A DNA stretch of 10,316 bases. It comes from Bacteroidota bacterium (lineage in GTDB: Bacteria; Bacteroidota; Bacteroidia; B-17B0; Aurantibacillaceae). Of this stretch, positions 7,445-10,316 are shown piece by piece (within the stretch, counting starts at the first letter, position 1; every line of letters begins with the position of its first letter). The stretch is taken from the NCBI GenBank assembly GCA_025360565.1, contig JANYBY010000102.1, positions 1 through 10,316 on the forward strand. Reading direction: 5' to 3'. Made by a program: the position numbers and the translations under genes. Below the pieces are notes generated by a model. The model was not told the DNA's origin. It did no database searches and was given only the letters and a program-made list of their open reading frames with translations.

Positions 7445-7468
7445 CCCTTGTTTGTTAAAAACTAAGGG
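7445..7468. promoter_or_regulatory. Imperfect palindrome between divergent genes (candidate operator)
   Basis: A 24-bp stretch has perfect outer arms CCCTT/AAGGG and further matching pairs inward (18 of 24 positions are self-complementary, counted by eye). It is 30 bases upstream of the FMN reductase ATG and 63 bases upstream of the hydrolase ATG, a position where one bound regulator could control both genes. No family-specific operator is recognised and no regulator gene lies nearby. Confidence 0.25.
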
Positions 7469-7531
7469 TTCCTAAAATCAGTAATTAGTTTAATTTTACA
7501 AACATCAAGTTACGCTTTTTGTTTCTGATTT

Positions 7532-8212
7532 ATGAACATTACTTATTTTGGTCACTCTTGCTTCGGCGTTGAAATTAATGGGAAACATTTATTGTTTGAC
7601 CCCTTCATTTCTCCTAACGAACTGGCAAAAGGTATTGATGTTCAAAAAATAAAAGCCGACTATATTTTAATTTCTCATGGTCATGAAGACCATATTGCAG
7701 ATGCGGTGGCTATTGCTAAAAGAACAAAAGCCAAAGTAATTGCGTGTTGGGAAGTTATAAGTTGGCTCACAAAACAAGGCGTTGAAAATACGCATCCGAC
7801 AAATATTGGCGGAAAGTTAAAACTTGATTTTGGCAGTGTTAAATGTGTATCGGCAATACACAGTAGCAGCATGCCCGATGGAAGTTATGGAGGAAATCCA
7901 ATGGGATTTGTAATTGAAAGCAGTGAAGGAAATTTTTATTACGCCGGCGATACGGCCTTAACATACGATATGAAACTGATAGGTAATTACAGAAAAATTG
8001 ATTTCGCGTTTTTACCTATTGGCGATAATTTTACAATGGGAGTGGATAACGCAATTATTGCCTGTAGTTTTATTAATTGCGATGATGTTATAGGAATGCA
8101 TTACGATACATTTGGTTATATTAAAATTGACAAACACGAAGCCATTACAAAATTTGAAAGCGCGGGAAAAAAATTAAGTTTATTGGAAATAGGAAAAATA
8201 TTAGTGAAGTAA
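7532..8212 (+). CDS. UPF0173-family metal-dependent hydrolase (metallo-beta-lactamase fold)
   Basis: The protein has 226 residues, the usual length for UPF0173/UlaG-like hydrolases, and is cytoplasmic. The metal-binding signature is SHGHEDH (H49, H51, D53, H54). Further likely ligands are H110 (AIHSSS), D140 (YYAGDTAL) and H190 (GMHYDTF), so the binuclear site looks complete. The start MNITYFGHSCFGVE gives the opening strands typical of the family. The substrate is unknown: members are usually annotated only as metal-dependent hydrolases, and UlaG itself is a lactonase. The stop is 34 bases before parA on the same strand, so read-through into parA is possible, though a functional link to segregation is not implied by the family. 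Confidence 0.9.
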   Translation: MNITYFGHSCFGVEINGKHLLFDPFISPNELAKGIDVQKIKADYILISHGHEDHIADAVAIAKRTKAKVIACWEVISWLTKQGVENTHPTNIGGKLKLDFGSVKCVSAIHSSSMPDGSYGGNPMGFVIESSEGNFYYAGDTALTYDMKLIGNYRKIDFAFLPIGDNFTMGVDNAIIACSFINCDDVIGMHYDTFGYIKIDKHEAITKFESAGKKLSLLEIGKILVK

Positions 8213-8246
8213 AAGAGTTCATTTCACTATTTAAAAATAGAAAAAT

Positions 8247-9080
8247 ATGGGAAAAATAATAGCAATAGCGAATCAAAAAGGCGGAGTTGGCAAAACAACT
8301 TCAGCCATAAATTTAGCGGCGAGCCTTGCCGTTTTAGAATACAAAACTTTATTGGTCGACGCCGACCCCCAGTCCAACGCCACTTCCGGCGTAGGTATTG
8401 ATCCGGCAAATGTTAAGGCGGGTTTGTACGAGTGCATTATTGATAGTGTTCATCCAAAAGACGTGATCCTTAAAACCGATACGCCGCATTTATACCTGTT
8501 GCCTACAAACGCAGATCTGGTGGGCGTTGAGCTTGAATTAGTAAACCTTACCAACCGCGAATACATGATGAAAAAAGCGCTTGATAAAGTAAAAGACAAA
8601 TACGATTTTATTATTTTAGATTGCTGCCCTTCTTTGGGATTAACGGTTATTAATTCGTTGTGTGCGGCCGACAGTGTTATTATTCCGGTTCAGTGCGAAT
8701 ATTTTGCGTTGGAAGGAATGGGAAAATTATTACAAACCATTAAGATCATTCAAACACATTTAAATACCAATTTAGATATTGAAGGAGTACTGTTAACTAT
8801 GTACGACGGACGTTTGCGCCTGGCCAATCAGGTTGTGGAAGAAGTAAAAACACATTTTCAGGATATGGTGTTTGATACCTTGATTCAAAGAAATACCAAA
8901 TTGGCAGAAGCCCCAAGCTTTGGCAAAACCATTATTATGCACGATGCTGTAGGTAAAGGATCTACCAGTTATTTAAATTTAGCCCGCGAAATTTTACAAC
9001 GTAACGGCTTAACCAAAATCAGCGATAGTAACAGAACCATCAGCGTTGCAGAAACTGAAGAGCTAAGTGAGGACATTTAA
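8247..9080 (+). CDS. parA: Chromosome-partitioning ATPase ParA (Soj)
   Basis: ParA is a P-loop ATPase that binds DNA nonspecifically as an ATP dimer and is released by ParB, driving movement of parS-bound origins. Of 277 residues, the deviant Walker A is KGGVGKTT at 11-18 with signature lysine K11 and catalytic-loop K16. Switch I is VDADPQSNAT at 37-46 (D40), and Walker B is FIILDCCPSLG at 121-131 (D125). The family usually reads DCPPSLG at that last site, so DCC is a minor variant. There is no N-terminal helix-turn-helix, so this is the short chromosomal (type Ib-like) form rather than a P1/F plasmid ParA. parB follows on the same strand but after an unusually long 204-base gap. The start is supported by the A-rich leader and the immediate MGKIIAIANQKGG beta-strand. 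Confidence 0.96.
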   Translation: MGKIIAIANQKGGVGKTTSAINLAASLAVLEYKTLLVDADPQSNATSGVGIDPANVKAGLYECIIDSVHPKDVILKTDTPHLYLLPTNADLVGVELELVNLTNREYMMKKALDKVKDKYDFIILDCCPSLGLTVINSLCAADSVIIPVQCEYFALEGMGKLLQTIKIIQTHLNTNLDIEGVLLTMYDGRLRLANQVVEEVKTHFQDMVFDTLIQRNTKLAEAPSFGKTIIMHDAVGKGSTSYLNLAREILQRNGLTKISDSNRTISVAETEELSEDI

Positions 9081-9140
9081 CACTTAAGCAGAAGACAGTA
9101 GCATTAGACAGGAGGCAATGGCAGTCTGTCAGGTAGAGCG

Positions 9141-9160
9141 GTTCCGATAGCTATCGGGAC
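9141..9160. repeat. Palindromic repeat, copy 2, between parA and parB
   Basis: Two 10-bp arms, GTTCCGATAG and CTATCGGGAC, are complementary except for one T/G position that would still pair as a wobble in RNA. The inner 14 bp (9144-9157) are a perfect palindrome. Its right arm shares 11 identical bases with the palindrome at bases 1-16. This suggests a dispersed element; similar CCGATAGCTATCGG palindromes are, from memory, frequent in Bacteroidota genomes. Confidence 0.7.
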
Positions 9161-9236
9161 GAGACCAACAAACGGGAATCAAGAGGCAAGACTAAAGGGA
9201 TGCATGACCGAGAAAGATCATAGAGTGGCAGTAGGT

Positions 9237-9278
9237 ACACAGAACAAGAAACAAGAAACCAGGAACAAGAAACAATAA
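9237..9278 (+). repeat. Tandem 7-bp repeat (consensus ACAAGAA), six units
   Basis: Six contiguous heptamers read ACACAGA, ACAAGAA, ACAAGAA, ACCAGGA, ACAAGAA and ACAATAA. Three units are identical and the others differ at one to three positions. The array ends six bases before the parB start codon, so it forms the leader directly upstream of translation initiation. Confidence 0.8.
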
Positions 9279-9284
9279 AGAGAG

Positions 9285-10181
9285 ATGAGTACTACAAAAA
9301 AACCGGCGTTAGGAAGAGGATTAAGTGCCTTGTTAGAGAATGCCAAAACCGATATTACCACTAAACATGTTGGTGAAGGAGCACCGGTTGCAAATACGGT
9401 TGCTGCCATTAAAATAAAATACATTGAAACCAATCCGTTTCAGCCAAGAACAAATTTTGAACAAAATGCTTTGCAGGAGTTAAGTGAAAGTATTGCCACG
9501 CACGGCATTATTCAGCCACTAACGGTTCGCAAGCTGGGTTATGATAGATACCAACTGATCTCAGGAGAACGCCGCTTCCGCGCATCGCAAATGGCGGGAC
9601 TTTTAGAAGTACCTGCATACATAAGAGTAGCAGATGACCAGGCAATGCTCGAAATGGCTCTGGTAGAAAATATTCAGCGCGAAGACCTTGATCCTATCGA
9701 AGTTTCTTTATCGTATAAACGTTTAATTGATGAGTGCAATTTAACACAAGAACAGTTAAGCGAAAAAGTAGGTAAACAACGCAGCACCGTTACCAATTTT
9801 TTACGCCTTTTAAAATTACCCGCTGCAGTGCAAAAAGCAATTCGCGATAGGGAAATTACCATGGGCCACGCCAAAGCCCTTATTAATATTGAAAATGAAG
9901 ACAGGCAACTAGCCATTTTTGCACTTACATTGGAACAAGAATTATCGGTTAGGCAAATTGAAGAATTGGCAAGAGGCGAAAAAATAAAAATAAGCCCAAA
10001 AGTTATCCGTTCTCAAAAACAACTTACTACGGAAGATAAAATAATTACCAAACAATTAGATAAATTGTTTAAAACGAAGTACCAGTTTAAACGCAACAAC
10101 GATGGCAGCGGTAAACTTAGTTTGGATTTTAGTAATGATAAGGAACTGAAACACATTATTTCTTTTTTTGGGATCGAGTGA
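9285..10181 (+). CDS. parB: Chromosome-partitioning protein ParB (Spo0J), CTPase clamp
   Basis: ParB binds parS, loads as a CTP-dependent sliding clamp and stimulates ParA. Of 298 residues, the N-terminal ParA-activating motif is LGRGLSALL at 9-17. The CTP-binding domain includes NPFQPR at 50-55, the GERRFRA box at 94-100 and ENIQRE at 128-133. The central helix-turn-helix is about 153-179 (LTQEQLSEKVGKQRSTVTNFLRLLKLP), followed by GHAKAL at 194-199. The C-terminal part (about 250-298) fits the dimerisation domain. All key motifs are present and the length is normal. The ATG at 9285 gives exactly the expected N-terminus. It is probably co-transcribed with parA despite the 204-base spacer. No parS-like site was found in the window. 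Confidence 0.96.
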   Translation: MSTTKKPALGRGLSALLENAKTDITTKHVGEGAPVANTVAAIKIKYIETNPFQPRTNFEQNALQELSESIATHGIIQPLTVRKLGYDRYQLISGERRFRASQMAGLLEVPAYIRVADDQAMLEMALVENIQREDLDPIEVSLSYKRLIDECNLTQEQLSEKVGKQRSTVTNFLRLLKLPAAVQKAIRDREITMGHAKALINIENEDRQLAIFALTLEQELSVRQIEELARGEKIKISPKVIRSQKQLTTEDKIITKQLDKLFKTKYQFKRNNDGSGKLSLDFSNDKELKHIISFFGIE

Positions 10182-10220
10182 TTCCATTAAGGAATTATAC
10201 GCTGCATATTAACATATTCT

Positions 10221-10316
10221 GTGTCAGTTCGAGTAGATTTTTTATCTGCCTCTTTAAAAAATCGTATCGAGAACCTTTTGGGATACGTCTCGATACCTGC
10301 CTACCGGCAAGGCAGG
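10221..10316. repeat. Multi-hairpin intergenic element, cut by the window end
   Basis: Three perfect inverted repeats follow one another with no spacer. H1 has arms GATTTTTTA (10236-10244) and TAAAAAATC (10255-10263) with a 10-base loop. H2 has arms GTATCGAGA (10264-10272) and TCTCGATAC (10288-10296) with a 15-base loop. H3 has arms CCTGCCT (10296-10302) and AGGCAGG (10310-10316) with a 7-base loop; H2 and H3 share base 10296. Upstream lies GTGTCAGTTCGAG (10221-10233), whose partner arm would have to lie beyond the window. This has the form of a dispersed REP/BIME-like element or a structured RNA, starting 39 bases past the parB stop. Confidence 0.7.

Larger units (their letters stand above)
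9081..9284 (+). other. Anomalous parA-parB intergenic region
   Basis: A 204-base spacer with no credible gene. By hand count A is about 42% and T about 12%, a skew unlike the neighbouring coding DNA. It contains a 20-bp near-perfect palindrome, a six-unit 7-bp tandem repeat, and looser heptad-like stretches such as CAGAAGA/CAGTAGC near its start. It ends in AAAGAGAG before the parB ATG. Possible roles are a long unstructured parB leader, an mRNA processing site or an inserted repeat remnant. The sequence does not decide between them. Confidence 0.6.

Noticed and set aside
8227..8240. Small inverted repeat CTATTT/AAATAG just before parA
   Set aside because: It has a short, all-A/T-flanked stem in AT-rich leader DNA. 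It is expected by chance and has no T-run to make a terminator.
9118..9150. Micro-ORF (ATG to TAG, 10 codons) after an AGGAGG in the parA-parB spacer
   Set aside because: The AGGAGG is only two bases from the ATG, too close to work as a ribosome site. The frame runs into the palindrome and stops there, and nothing supports a peptide.
9218..9433. Minus-strand open frame covering the heptamer array and the parB start
   Set aside because: It is antisense to parB, and its hydrophobic tail comes from translating the purine-rich repeat in reverse. No promoter or family resemblance is seen.
10181..10195. Hairpin ATTCC/GGAAT just after parB as a terminator
   Set aside because: The stem is only 5 bp with a 5-base loop and is not followed by a T-run.
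7532..10316. A parS centromere site near parAB
   Set aside because: No CACGTG-centred 16-bp palindrome or close variant was found by eye. The palindrome at 9141-9160 is centred on AGCT and does not resemble parS.
1..10316. CRISPR arrays, tRNA or rRNA genes, insertion sequences, toxin-antitoxin or defence genes
   Set aside because: No spaced direct repeats of 25-40 bases, no tRNA-like cloverleaf, and no transposase or defence-protein motifs were seen. The heptamer array is too short in unit and has no spacers.

Overview
The window looks like chromosomal DNA from a member of the Bacteroidota. Four things in the sequence point there: several genes are preceded by the TAnnTTTG -7 element of that phylum rather than a TATAAT box; a secreted protein ends in a type IX secretion (T9SS) sorting domain; a 40-residue-repeat TPR/membrane/coiled-coil protein sits beside a SpoIIE-type phosphatase; and coding DNA is AT-rich with little use of Shine-Dalgarno sites. 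No insertion sequence, phage gene, CRISPR array, tRNA or rRNA was seen. Coding density is high and the largest gap between genes is 204 bases.

Layout. Bases 28-3715, minus strand: a probable transcription unit of a TPR sensor-like membrane protein, a SpoIIE-type phosphatase (10-base gap) and the tRNA methylthiotransferase mtaB (54-base gap; it also has its own -7 promoter motif). Bases 3788-5593, plus strand: purB (adenylosuccinate lyase) directly abutting a small conserved protein often mislabelled as an ABC transporter ATPase. This unit meets, with no gap, a minus-strand unit (5594-7414) made of an NADPH-dependent FMN reductase-like gene followed by a cysteine-rich T9SS cargo protein. Bases 7532-10181, plus strand: a UPF0173 metallo-hydrolase, then parA and parB for chromosome segregation.

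The genes are mostly housekeeping and I do not see a new defence or mobile system. The unusual material is structural. (1) The TPR and phosphatase halves, normally one polypeptide in this phylum as I recall the family, are split at a six-A run with the two frames offset by one base. (2) parA and parB are separated by 204 bases of strongly A-over-T skewed DNA holding a palindrome and a tandem 7-bp repeat. (3) The right end carries three perfect stem-loops placed back to back with no spacer. (4) A palindrome of the same type as the one between parA and parB occurs at base 1. Because both window ends lie in palindromic repeats, the window may be a whole contig broken at dispersed repeats; this is inference.

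The par genes act together: ParB is a CTP-dependent clamp that loads at parS, and ParA is its ATPase partner. No parS-like CACGTG-centred palindrome was found in the window, so the centromere must lie elsewhere.
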